NCBI GenBank assembly: GCA_003170935.1
Contig: PMYA01000183.1
Location: 1 to 5,804, forward strand
Length of the DNA stretch: 5,804 nt
Source of the DNA: Methanobacteriota archaeon
GTDB lineage: Archaea > Halobacteriota > Bog-38 > Methanoflorentales > Methanoflorentaceae
Direction of reading: 5' to 3'
In this document: positions 1 to 5,804 of the stretch, piece after piece
How the letters are laid out: every line of letters starts with the position of its first letter
Numbering within the stretch: position 1 is the first letter of the stretch
Program-made: the position numbers and the translations under genes
The notes under the pieces: generated by a model
What the model was told of the DNA's origin: nothing
What the model saw: only the letters and a program-made list of their open reading frames with translations
Databases searched by the model: none

Positions 1-2
1 TA

Positions 3-56
3 ATAATTGGAGTAGTTATCGTAATTGTCGGCTACATAGCTTTGAAACTCATATAG
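3..56 (+). CDS. C-terminal end of a membrane-anchored protein (5' partial)
   Basis: Only the last 17 codons and the TAG stop (54-56) are in the window. The frame beginning at position 3 reads IIGVVIVIVGYIALKLI, an uninterrupted run of hydrophobic residues with two glycines and a single lysine near the end. This looks like a terminal transmembrane helix with almost no tail after it. That would suit a C-terminally anchored extracytoplasmic archaeal protein or the last helix of a polytopic membrane protein. The frame is open to the window edge, and a hairpin with a T-rich tract begins inside it, as expected at the end of a transcription unit. The other two plus frames have stops within the first few codons or give no hydrophobic pattern. 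The gene converges on the proteinase gene at 154..1241. No family can be named from 17 residues. Confidence 0.5.
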   Translation: MIGVVIVIVGYIALKLI

Positions 57-92
57 GTACAACTGCGGTTTCAAAGCTCTATTTTTATTTCT
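38..92 (+). terminator. Hairpin plus T-rich terminator of the plus-strand gene
   Basis: A perfect 11-bp inverted repeat, AGCTTTGAAAC (38-48) and GTTTCAAAGCT (68-78), encloses a 19-nt loop. It is followed at once by a T-rich stretch (79-92). The left arm lies within the last codons of the upstream gene, and the stop codon is in the loop. It is positioned to end transcription of the partial membrane-protein gene. Archaeal termination depends mainly on the T-rich tract, so the hairpin may instead stabilise the 3' end of the mRNA. Confidence 0.55.
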
Positions 93-100
93 AAAAAAAA
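93..100 (-). terminator. Oligo-T tract downstream of the proteinase gene
   Basis: Eight consecutive A residues on the plus strand give a T8 run on the minus strand, about 54 nt past the proteinase stop codon. The 38-78 hairpin lies just beyond it. Runs of T are the core archaeal termination signal, so this convergent intergenic region probably stops transcription in both directions. There is no hairpin on the proteinase side before the T-run, so this is a simple oligo-T call. Confidence 0.4.
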
Positions 101-153
101 TCGCTGATTCAGCTCATGGAAAATACTACGTGCCCTGATCCTTATCTCCATTC

Positions 154-1241
154 CTATCGCAATGCGCGTTCCCACCCCATCTTCAAAATGTTTACGTCAA
201 TCTTGAAGGGCAGGCCCTGTAACGCCTGAATCTGCTCTGGTGACATAGCTACTGGCAAATTTGGCGGAACCGCTTTCTTTTTTGACACCGCAAAAACGGA
301 TCCCCACACGTCCGTCATTCCAGAGCTTTCTATAAATGCTCCTTTAGCGACACCCTCTTTGTAAGTCTCATCGCCGACGAACATATTCAAATCAAACGGT
401 TCGTATAACCGCATATCAGCAGCATAATTTTGAAATAGGGCCCACATAAGTTTCTCGACTTTACGCTCTGGGTCGCGCACGTTCAGACCAATTATCTTGC
501 GCGCTTCACGTCTGTTAATGAAATGCGTGTGTGTAGAGTTTCTCGGTCATTATCTCGACGATTTGTGTAACTTTAGCCTCGTTTTTTTCACCTTTCATAT
601 GACTCTTGAGCAGATTAGTAGCCAACATGCGGATACGCGTATGTTGTCGATAGACATTTCCAAGTGCGAGCGGATGCACTTGCTTCGAGAGCTCGTTAAA
701 GATATCAATAATATGATCTTGCTCACTAATCTTCGCCGCTTCTCGGGCGCGAGCGATATACGCAGTAACGTCTTCGACGCTAATTCCCAGAGGAATTGCT
801 AGATTTAAGGGATCGCGAGGGTTAAATTGATTCGCTGTAGTGGGGTCTACCGAACTCAACGTGCCGCCAGTCCCCATTAGTATTTTGTCTGCCCCAGACA
901 AATTAGAGTTCCTGCGCTATGGCAATGGTAAGGTACCAGCGCCGAGAACTTCGTCGCATACTCTCGAACAAAGTTGACTAGTGGCCATGGTACATCAGCT
1001 CTCCACCACGAGTATACATAAACAAGTCTAAATGGTCTATATCTCCCAAATGATCCAAATGATCGTAAACGAAACGCAAGTGATCTTGTGAGACTTGGCC
1101 ACTCATGCCGGGGATGTTAGCATTCTTAGGACGATCCCCTGTGACATAGCAAATAACCTCGCTCCCTCGTAACTCTTGCAGTTCCTTAATGATGTCGAGT
1201 CGCTGCTTTGTTAGATCCGAGGCCTCTGTAAGACCGCTCAT
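154..1241 (-). pseudogene. SDH_sah-type serine proteinase (ClpP/SppA fold), frame broken three times
   Basis: Four pieces in shifted frames join into one protein of about 363 residues. Codons 1241 to about 993 give the N-terminus (starting MSGLTEASDLTKQR, with the TRGGEL strand-turn). Codons 992 to about 896 give PWPLVNFVREYATKF and YHCHSAGTLICLG, which holds the likely nucleophile serine (codon 916-918). Codons from about 895 to 530 and then to 154 give the C-terminal half, including GTGGTLSSVDPTTANQFNPRDP and a final long segment. This pattern fits the serine dehydrogenase proteinase (SDH_sah) family, soluble relatives of ClpP and SppA whose physiological role is poorly known. The shifts are one missing base near 992/993, one missing G at the GGGG of 892-895, and one extra base (or two missing) in the ACACACACG stretch at 526-534. 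Sequence on both sides of each break still looks conserved, so this is either a very young pseudogene or the result of sequencing/assembly indels. The start ATG at 1239-1241 is supported by the upstream TATA box and a GGTGA. Family confidence is high; whether the gene is truly dead is open. Confidence 0.75.
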
Positions 1242-1244
1242 GTT

Positions 1245-1249
1245 TCACC
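1245..1249 (-). promoter_or_regulatory. Possible Shine-Dalgarno GGTGA of the proteinase gene
   Basis: The minus strand reads CGGTGAAACATG. GGTGA matches part of the archaeal GGAGGTGAT consensus and ends three bases before the ATG at 1241. It supports this start. However, the TATA box spacing predicts a transcript that begins at or just before the ATG, so the motif may not be in the mRNA at all. Confidence 0.35.
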
Positions 1250-1263
1250 GTATCGGGAATGTG

Positions 1264-1272
1264 TTATATAAA
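1264..1272 (-). promoter_or_regulatory. Archaeal TATA box of the proteinase gene
   Basis: The minus strand reads TTTATATAA, close to the archaeal TATA consensus, preceded by the purine-rich GACAGA at the place expected for a BRE. The box is centred 27 nt before the ATG at 1241. Archaeal TATA boxes sit about 25-27 nt before the transcription start, so the mRNA should be leaderless or nearly so. A proper promoter also shows that this gene does not rely on read-through from the helicase gene. Confidence 0.6.
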
Positions 1273-1301
1273 TCTGTCATCTTTAGGAAAACCCTATCGA
1301 A

Positions 1302-1318
1302 CTTACAATGCTTGTAAG
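1302..1318. repeat. Inverted repeat with 7-bp arms upstream of the proteinase promoter
   Basis: CTTACAA and TTGTAAG flank the trinucleotide TGC. The repeat lies about 30 bp upstream of the proteinase TATA box, in the gap between that gene and the helicase. Its size and symmetry suit a dimeric regulator's operator; a short RNA hairpin is the alternative. No regulator family can be assigned. Confidence 0.3.
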
Positions 1319-1493
1319 ACAGACTGGTAATGCTTAAAAAGATACGATTCTATGTTACAATTTCTCATGGAGGGGTCCAATTTGAGCCGTTAACTGACGT
1401 ATACTCCTCTAATACGTGTCTTTCTATCGGTATAGATGCCAGCCCCCTATTATAGCTCAAGCAAGAGACTTTAGCACAATCGTTCCAGTAACT

Positions 1494-1507
1494 TAAAACA
1501 TGTTTTA
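1494..1507. repeat. 14-bp perfect palindrome just past the helicase stop codon
   Basis: TAAAACATGTTTTA is a perfect palindrome with no spacer, starting 13 nt after the helicase stop codon at 1521-1523. It could form a weak AT-rich hairpin at the 3' end of the helicase transcript or be a protein-binding site. No convincing T-run follows it on the minus strand, so I do not call it a terminator. The rest of 1242..1520 shows no gene I can support. Confidence 0.3.
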
Positions 1508-1520
1508 GTGGCCAATTATT

Positions 1521-4334
1521 TCAATTATTCCAGAACCGACGTGTCCGCGTGTAGTGCCGCTCGTGCCTCAAAATATCACGGTAAAATCCTTCCTCATCCA
1601 CGCGGGACTTCCTTATAACTCTCGAAGCCGCTTCAGGACCAAGTCCTCGAGAAGCTAACGCGATAACACCTTTTTTCCCGTGTGAAAGCACTAGATTGGC
1701 ATTTCTATAAACGCGTTTTGTCCGGGCTTTCTCTTCTGCCGTCTTAACATTTTCAGATTTCTTAACGACTACAACTTCTTCGTCTTCCCACGGTTTTAAG
1801 GCGGCAATCAGTTTTGAGTTGCATAAGGGACATTGTGGCTCCTCAGGCACGCTTGCTACTTTAATTTTTGATTTCCATTTCTTACACGTGAGACAAAAAA
1901 GAATGACGCGATCGTTCAAAATTCTGTTTTTGAGCGCCGTGAGGATTGATCTATCGGGATTATCGGTTACTAGCAGCTCGCGAGTGCCATAATGACGTTG
2001 TCTGCTGAGGGGGCTTAATTTAGATGTGACTACCTGTATCTCAGCGTTCTGTATTCGCCTTAGCAGATCGCTCGTGCGCTCAAAATCGAGCTTGTTGTTT
2101 GCTATGTCGTTTAAAGCTTCTTTGTAAACGGGGGTATCTTTTAGTAATTCTGTAAGTTTGTTGACATTTAGATACTTGTGTTCTACATCTCGCTCTATTA
2201 CGCCGAACTTGCGGGCTACATGCACGAGCTTCCACTTCAACAGCATACTGTTTTTAAGCGTTATCCCAATAAGTGGCTTCACAAATTCTGGTTTCAGTTG
2301 TCGCACCAGTTCAGCAATTCGCTCCGCGCTCACAACGTTAGGCAGCTCAAGTTGTATCCAATACGGATTGACCTCCATTGCTACGCTCGCACCCAAACGT
2401 GCGGCAAGTAATGAAGTGATAACTCGGCCTAACGTCTCGTTTATCTTATGACCAAAGCACGCGTGAATGAGCGCCGTTTTCCCGTCGACTTCAACAACAA
2501 GTCTTTTGTCGGTTGGAATCGCGAATTCTTTTTGGCGTGTAAATAGATCAACGACACTTCGCACAGCAGACGGATCTGTGTGATAATCCTGCAGAAGGCG
2601 ACTGCTTTCAGTGATGCTAGAAGCGTTGGCTATTTGCTCCCTAAGCCTCCCCACGTCAGCAGCTACTTCGTAAGGCACAGGTATCTGCTCGCCCACCCAG
2701 CTTGGAATTTCACCTGTAGAACCATCTATCGGCTCTACTTTAACGCGCTCGTCATCAATGTCTAAAATCCTCCACATCTCTCCTTTTGTAACAAAAACGG
2801 CGCCGGACTCAGCAAAAGCAATAACAAATGTCTCATCAAGAGTCCCAATCCACTTCCCATTTATCGTATCATAAATACCAAAGGTTTTTTCATCGGGGAT
2901 CATCGAGAGGTTCTCGTAGCAATAACGTCGCGTTTTACCCATCTTTTTTATGCTTGGCTCTCTTTCTTCTTGCTCAACTCTTAACAGCCATTGTTGCTGC
3001 AGAAGCTTCACCGTCTCGACGAACTCGTCCAACGTCAAGTTTCGATAGGGGTAGGCTTTTTTAATAATTCTCAAAGCCCTCCCAGCTTTTACAGCCCCAT
3101 GCAAAATTAAGAAACACAACTGGTTTGCCAGAACGTCTAAAGCTTGATAATTAACTGAAAAAGGCTCAATCTCGTTTTCCCGCGCTCGGCGCGTTATCAC
3201 CCATGACTCCATGATATCGTCAACGTGGGTGGCTATAATGGTGCCCTCTGATAGTTCTCCGATCCGATGTCCAGCGCGGCCTACACGTTGCAGCAGTCTC
3301 GTCACTTCGCGCGGTGAATTGTACTGAACAACATGTTCGACGTCCCCGATGTCTATCCCCAGCTCCATAGAAGAGGTGCAGATTAGGCCCTTCTTTTTCC
3401 CGGCCTTGAACTCGTTCTCTGCCTCTATACGTGCCTCCTTCGAAAGAGATCCGTGATGAACCCCAACGTCAGTACCGCGAAAAAGAGAGCCAAGCGCCTC
3501 AGCTGCTTGTCGTGTGTTAACAAAAATGAGTGTTGATTTGTGGGCGTCCACAATATTGCGAAGGGCGCGAACGTGACTCACGAGTTCTGGCGCAATTTCC
3601 CTTAATTTGGCTTCAGCTTCATCCGCTCCTGTGATTTCGGGTTTTATAACAACAAAATTCGACAGTCCTGCAGCAGGAACCTCGAGAACTGAGACCGCCC
3701 GCCCATTTCCAGCAAGGAAGTGGCCCATCTCTTGTGGATTTCCAACGGTAGCAGAAAGTCCTATCCTTTGAAACTCTCCGACTAAGTCTGCCAAGCGCTC
3801 AAGGCCTAAACTCAACTGGGCCCCACGTTTAGAACTTGCAAGGTCGTGGATTTCGTCAATTACAACGAACTTGACGGACTGTAAACTCTCTCGAAGCCGT
3901 CGACCCATGAGCATTGCTTGCAGAGTTTCAGGGGTCGTAATCAGCAGGTCAGGAGGGGCGAGAGTCTGTCTCCGCCGCTCAGATTTGGACGTATCACCGT
4001 GTCGAACGCCGATGGAGAATCCTAACTTCTCACTCCACCATTCAAGCCTAGCCAGCATGTCCCTGTTAAGCGCCCTAAGTGGAGTTATATACAGGATAAT
4101 TATTCCGTTTCGCTGTTTGACTTCTAGCAGATTGCTAAACACGGGGAGCATGGCTGCTTCTGTCTTCCCCGTTCCAGTCGGAGCGATGAGAAGGACGTTT
4201 TTGCCCTTGAGAACGCTTGGAATTGCCAAGCGCTGCACTTCTGAAAGCTCGCCAAATCGGCTGACGTAAGCATCCTTCACACGGGGATGTAGTGAGGCAA
4301 TAATAGATTTTTCGAGGCTTTTGCTAGCGACCAT
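1521..4334 (-). CDS. lhr: Lhr-family superfamily 2 ATP-dependent helicase with C-terminal zinc ribbon
   Basis: This is a 937-residue Lhr-like (COG1201) ATPase that unwinds or remodels nucleic acid; the family is linked to DNA repair/recombination and to RNA metabolism. RecA domain 1 shows a Q-motif glutamine (Q34), Walker A APTGTGKT (51-58), motif Ia TPLRALN (84-90), TTPE (133-136), Walker B box DEIH (160-163) and SAT (194-196). RecA domain 2 shows FVNT (271-274), HHGSLS (293-298), TSSMELGIDIG (320-330) and QRVGRAGH (349-356). The following winged-helix and Lhr-type C-terminal regions (about 400-800) include an FGHKINETLGR segment that I associate with archaeal Lhr relatives. Cysteines 814, 817, 835 and 838 form a CxxC-x17-CxxC zinc ribbon, followed by a charged and then basic tail. 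The ATG at 4332-4334 is chosen because an in-frame TGA lies 12 nt upstream; no Shine-Dalgarno or clear TATA box is visible. It is shorter than the ~1500-residue bacterial Lhr and of a size common in archaea. All core motifs are intact, so it should be active. The subgroup (aLhr1, 2 or 3) is not resolved. Confidence 0.92.
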   Translation of the reverse strand: MVASKSLEKSIIASLHPRVKDAYVSRFGELSEVQRLAIPSVLKGKNVLLIAPTGTGKTEAAMLPVFSNLLEVKQRNGIIILYITPLRALNRDMLARLEWWSEKLGFSIGVRHGDTSKSERRRQTLAPPDLLITTPETLQAMLMGRRLRESLQSVKFVVIDEIHDLASSKRGAQLSLGLERLADLVGEFQRIGLSATVGNPQEMGHFLAGNGRAVSVLEVPAAGLSNFVVIKPEITGADEAEAKLREIAPELVSHVRALRNIVDAHKSTLIFVNTRQAAEALGSLFRGTDVGVHHGSLSKEARIEAENEFKAGKKKGLICTSSMELGIDIGDVEHVVQYNSPREVTRLLQRVGRAGHRIGELSEGTIIATHVDDIMESWVITRRARENEIEPFSVNYQALDVLANQLCFLILHGAVKAGRALRIIKKAYPYRNLTLDEFVETVKLLQQQWLLRVEQEEREPSIKKMGKTRRYCYENLSMIPDEKTFGIYDTINGKWIGTLDETFVIAFAESGAVFVTKGEMWRILDIDDERVKVEPIDGSTGEIPSWVGEQIPVPYEVAADVGRLREQIANASSITESSRLLQDYHTDPSAVRSVVDLFTRQKEFAIPTDKRLVVEVDGKTALIHACFGHKINETLGRVITSLLAARLGASVAMEVNPYWIQLELPNVVSAERIAELVRQLKPEFVKPLIGITLKNSMLLKWKLVHVARKFGVIERDVEHKYLNVNKLTELLKDTPVYKEALNDIANNKLDFERTSDLLRRIQNAEIQVVTSKLSPLSRQRHYGTRELLVTDNPDRSILTALKNRILNDRVILFCLTCKKWKSKIKVASVPEEPQCPLCNSKLIAALKPWEDEEVVVVKKSENVKTAEEKARTKRVYRNANLVLSHGKKGVIALASRGLGPEAASRVIRKSRVDEEGFYRDILRHERHYTRTRRFWNN

Positions 4335-4458
4335 TGGTAACGTTCAACGGGAAGCTTCCGCTTCGCATACCTTTACGACACTCATCACTCACGAACAAAA
4401 GGATTATTCGACTAGAGCGACAATCTCCGCTCTTCGACATAGCTCCATAATCTGATCC

Positions 4459-4504
4459 AAAAAAAGAAAAGGAATCCCCAATTTGCCTCAAAAGCAAGTT
4501 GGGG
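4459..4504 (-). terminator. mer: Hairpin plus T-tract terminator of mer
   Basis: On the minus strand CCCCAA-C-TTGC pairs with GCAA-A-TTGGGG across the 7-nt loop TTTTGAG (4476-4504). This gives ten base pairs with one C/A mismatch. A short ATTCC linker is followed by the T-rich TTTTCTTTTTTT (4459-4470). It begins 28 nt after the mer stop codon, so mer and the helicase gene are most likely transcribed separately. Confidence 0.7.
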
Positions 4505-4532
4505 TTGATAGACTTTTGACCTGTTCTCTCGA

Positions 4533-5585
4533 CTAACAGCGTCCCGCGAACGACGGGATAACGTCCTTTCCGCAAATATTTATTGCCGCTTCAACGTCCG
4601 GACCTGTTGGGCTGCCAATTATAACCTGCGTCACTCCAGTGTCGAGCAACGCGTCGATCTTCTTGTTGCAGGTATCTGCGTCGCCCGCTATGACGAATGC
4701 GTCGATCATGTTGTCATCCACTAACGGCCCGACATCACCCCATTTACCAGCGCCGATAGCGTCACCGATGGCTTTAGCCGTTGCGAGTGCAATACCGTGT
4801 CGCTCGAGCACAGGCGGCGGAGAGCCCATCGTAATAAACGCAGCAACCATTTTGGCTGATTTGCGTGCCTTCGCCAAATCAGGCCCGATAGAAAACGCCG
4901 TGTATGCACCCACGTCGAAGTCGCTCATAGACCTTCCACTCGATCCAACTCCCTCTTGGATGTGTGGCATCGCCGCTACGTAGTCTTTCTCATTGGACGC
5001 GTTGATAAGCACTCCGTCAGCAATTTCTCCAGCAGTTTTAAGCATGCCAGGACCTTGCGCGCCCATGTAAAAGGGCACCTTGTCCTTTTGCGGGCCAGTA
5101 AAGTCAAGCTTTGCACCGGTAACTTTTATCGTCTCACCAGTAAAATCAACGTTTTCACCGCCCAGCAGCTTGTAGACGACTTGTTTGGCCTCTTTAATTG
5201 CACTCAGGGGCTTCTTGATGCTCCAGACGCCGCTCCAGATTGCGGGCGCCGGGAAGCCGAATCCCATTTTGTCAAATGTCGCTTTGTCGCCGGGACCCAT
5301 GCCCAAGTTGACACGTCCACCTGACACTTCGTCAATCGTCGCTATCGCATTAGCCGTTAACAATGGGTTTCGCGTGAAGGGATTCGTAATGCCCGTGCCG
5401 GGGCGTATGGTCGATGTCTTTAGTGATATGAGTGTGAGCATTGGATAGACATTTCGGTTGTTATAGTGGTCAGTAATCCACGCGTACTTGAAGCCGTTGT
5501 CTTCCGCTAACTTTACCCTATCCGCACACTGATTCGGCGGCATATTAGGGACAAACTCTATGCCAAAATTTATTTCCTTAGCCAT
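4533..5585 (-). CDS. mer: F420-dependent 5,10-methylenetetrahydromethanopterin reductase
   Basis: Mer reversibly reduces methylene- to methyl-tetrahydromethanopterin with reduced coenzyme F420. This cytoplasmic step belongs to methanogenesis, reverse methanogenesis and the archaeal methyl branch of CO2 fixation. The protein is a bacterial-luciferase-like TIM barrel. Family landmarks are FGIEFVPN (7-14), WITDHYNNRNVY (36-47), GITNPFTRNP (65-74, including the spot of the family's non-prolyl cis peptide), GPGDKATFD (97-105), YMGAQGP (173-179), DGVLINAS (190-197), GSPPPVLERHG (254-264) and GSPTGPDV near the C-terminus. At 350 residues it is about 20 longer than the usual 320-330. The excess is a segment near 109-123 rich in F, W, P and G, plus a tail ending DVIPSFAGRC. 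The ATG at 5583-5585 gives the canonical N-terminus; a weak GTGA lies 4 nt upstream and a TATA box 26 nt upstream. A terminator follows the gene. All landmark motifs are intact, so it is probably functional. Another F420-dependent luciferase-family enzyme is much less likely given the match along the whole length. Confidence 0.93.
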   Translation of the reverse strand: MAKEINFGIEFVPNMPPNQCADRVKLAEDNGFKYAWITDHYNNRNVYPMLTLISLKTSTIRPGTGITNPFTRNPLLTANAIATIDEVSGGRVNLGMGPGDKATFDKMGFGFPAPAIWSGVWSIKKPLSAIKEAKQVVYKLLGGENVDFTGETIKVTGAKLDFTGPQKDKVPFYMGAQGPGMLKTAGEIADGVLINASNEKDYVAAMPHIQEGVGSSGRSMSDFDVGAYTAFSIGPDLAKARKSAKMVAAFITMGSPPPVLERHGIALATAKAIGDAIGAGKWGDVGPLVDDNMIDAFVIAGDADTCNKKIDALLDTGVTQVIIGSPTGPDVEAAINICGKDVIPSFAGRC

Positions 5586-5606
5586 TTTTTCACAACCATT
5601 ACCTGG

Positions 5607-5615
5607 TTTATGTAA
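5607..5615 (-). promoter_or_regulatory. mer: Putative TATA box of mer
   Basis: The minus strand reads TTACATAAA, centred 26 nt upstream of the mer ATG. This is nearly the same geometry as at the proteinase gene and predicts a leaderless mRNA. The box is less perfect than TTTATATAA, and the preceding CGAGGG is a poor BRE. More AT-rich candidates lie further upstream (around 5650-5700), so the assignment is tentative. Confidence 0.4.
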
Positions 5616-5692
5616 CCCTCGAATACGTCAAAAAATAAGTACGAGAGGTTATATTCAAATTCTTTTTCCTCAATATTAATATATCGGTCTTT

Positions 5693-5709
5693 AAAAACAC
5701 GGTGTTTTT
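5693..5709. repeat. 17-bp inverted repeat upstream of mer (operator-like)
   Basis: AAAAACAC and GTGTTTTT are perfect 8-bp arms around one central base. The site lies 108-124 nt upstream of the mer start, between the probable terminator of the preceding gene and the mer promoter. One central base leaves no room for an RNA hairpin loop without melting the stem, so a dimeric DNA-binding protein is the better explanation. Which regulator would bind is unknown. Confidence 0.4.
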
Positions 5710-5710
5710 C

Positions 5711-5760
5711 GTAATAAAAATAGGATTCTTGAGTTCGTAAGCGGGGGGCCGCCGCAACTC
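5711..5760 (-). terminator. GC-rich hairpin with T-rich tail, probable end of the preceding gene
   Basis: On the minus strand GAGTTGCGG (5760-5752) pairs with CCGC (5744-5741) and AACTC (5735-5731). The nine base pairs enclose a 7-nt loop and a 5-nt bulge on one side. Eight bases later comes the T-rich TATTTTTATTAC (5711-5722). This suits the 3' end of a minus-strand gene lying beyond the right edge of the window. No coding end of that gene is visible here. Confidence 0.4.
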
Positions 5761-5787
5761 ATTTAAGAGGGGTTACACCACACCAAT

Positions 5788-5804
5788 TGTTTTCACGGAA
5801 AACA
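5788..5804. repeat. Inverted repeat with 7-bp arms at the window edge
   Basis: TGTTTTC and GAAAACA flank ACG and run to the last base of the window, so the symmetry may extend further. It could be an operator or a hairpin in the 3' untranslated region of the next gene to the right. No open reading frame of substance is seen in 5586..5804. Confidence 0.3.

Noticed and set aside
497..802. 101-codon plus-strand open frame
   Set aside because: It is antisense to the conserved C-terminal half of the proteinase, whose protein-level conservation explains the sequence.
526..993. Programmed ribosomal frameshifting as the explanation for the broken proteinase
   Set aside because: Three separate events in both directions would be needed, only the GGGG site is even slightly slippery, and no stimulatory structure is evident; mutation or sequencing error is simpler.
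1361..1410. Possible tRNA or box C/D RNA in the gap (GGAG/CTCC pairing and a CTGA motif)
   Set aside because: No A-box or B-box pattern, no cloverleaf and no matching C box could be found; the pairing is too short.
3871..4269. 132-codon plus-strand open frame
   Set aside because: It is antisense to the RecA domain 1 motifs of the helicase (Walker A, Ia, TTPE); its composition, rich in R, S and P, is typical of a shadow frame.
4324..4575. 83-codon minus-strand open frame bridging the end of mer and the start of the helicase gene
   Set aside because: It overlaps both neighbours, contains the mer terminator hairpin and T-tract, has no ribosome-binding site, and its translation resembles no known protein.
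4639..5324. Two plus-strand open frames of over 110 codons within mer
   Set aside because: They are antisense to an intact, well-conserved mer and show no family features of their own.
154..5585. A new defence or C1-linked system formed by proteinase, helicase and mer
   Set aside because: Terminators, separate promoters and wide gaps indicate independent units, and no phage, toxin or nuclease gene accompanies them.

Overview
The window is archaeal. The best taxonomic marker is an intact F420-dependent methylenetetrahydromethanopterin reductase (Mer, 4533..5585, minus), an enzyme of the tetrahydromethanopterin C1 pathway. A large Lhr-type helicase (1521..4334, minus) has an archaeal-style C-terminal half, and archaeal TATA boxes lie 26-27 nt ahead of two starts. 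Mer points to a methanogen, an anaerobic methane/alkane oxidiser that keeps Mer, an Archaeoglobus-type sulfate reducer, or an uncultured lineage with an archaeal Wood-Ljungdahl pathway (for example Bathyarchaeia). The sequence alone does not let me choose. By eye, base composition is moderate, somewhat under 50% GC.

Layout from left to right. (1) Positions 3..56 carry the last 17 codons of a plus-strand gene ending in a hydrophobic helix, closed by an 11-bp hairpin and a T-rich tract. (2) Convergent to it, 154..1241 (minus) encodes a ClpP/SppA-fold serine proteinase of the SDH_sah type. Its reading frame is broken three times, but the protein sequence is preserved across the three frames. (3) A 279-bp gap (1242..1520) holds the TATA box of that gene, two inverted repeats and no convincing gene. 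(4) The 937-residue Lhr-like helicase has all core motifs and a C-terminal four-cysteine zinc ribbon. (5) A 198-bp gap contains a hairpin plus T-tract terminator for mer. (6) mer itself is 350 residues, longer than usual because of an extra segment near residues 109-123 and a C-terminal tail. (7) The 219 bp upstream of mer holds its putative TATA box, a perfect 8-bp-arm inverted repeat, a GC-rich hairpin that probably ends the preceding minus-strand gene, and another inverted repeat at the very edge of the window.

The three main genes share the minus strand but appear to be separate transcription units: there is a terminator after mer, gaps of 198 and 279 bp, and recognisable promoters for mer and for the proteinase. 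They belong to unrelated processes (C1 metabolism, nucleic-acid helicase activity, proteolysis), so I infer no joint pathway. I found no CRISPR array, tRNA, rRNA, transposase or phage gene, and no evidence of a new multi-gene system. The most notable items are the triply frameshifted proteinase, the Mer insertion and the inverted repeats around mer.
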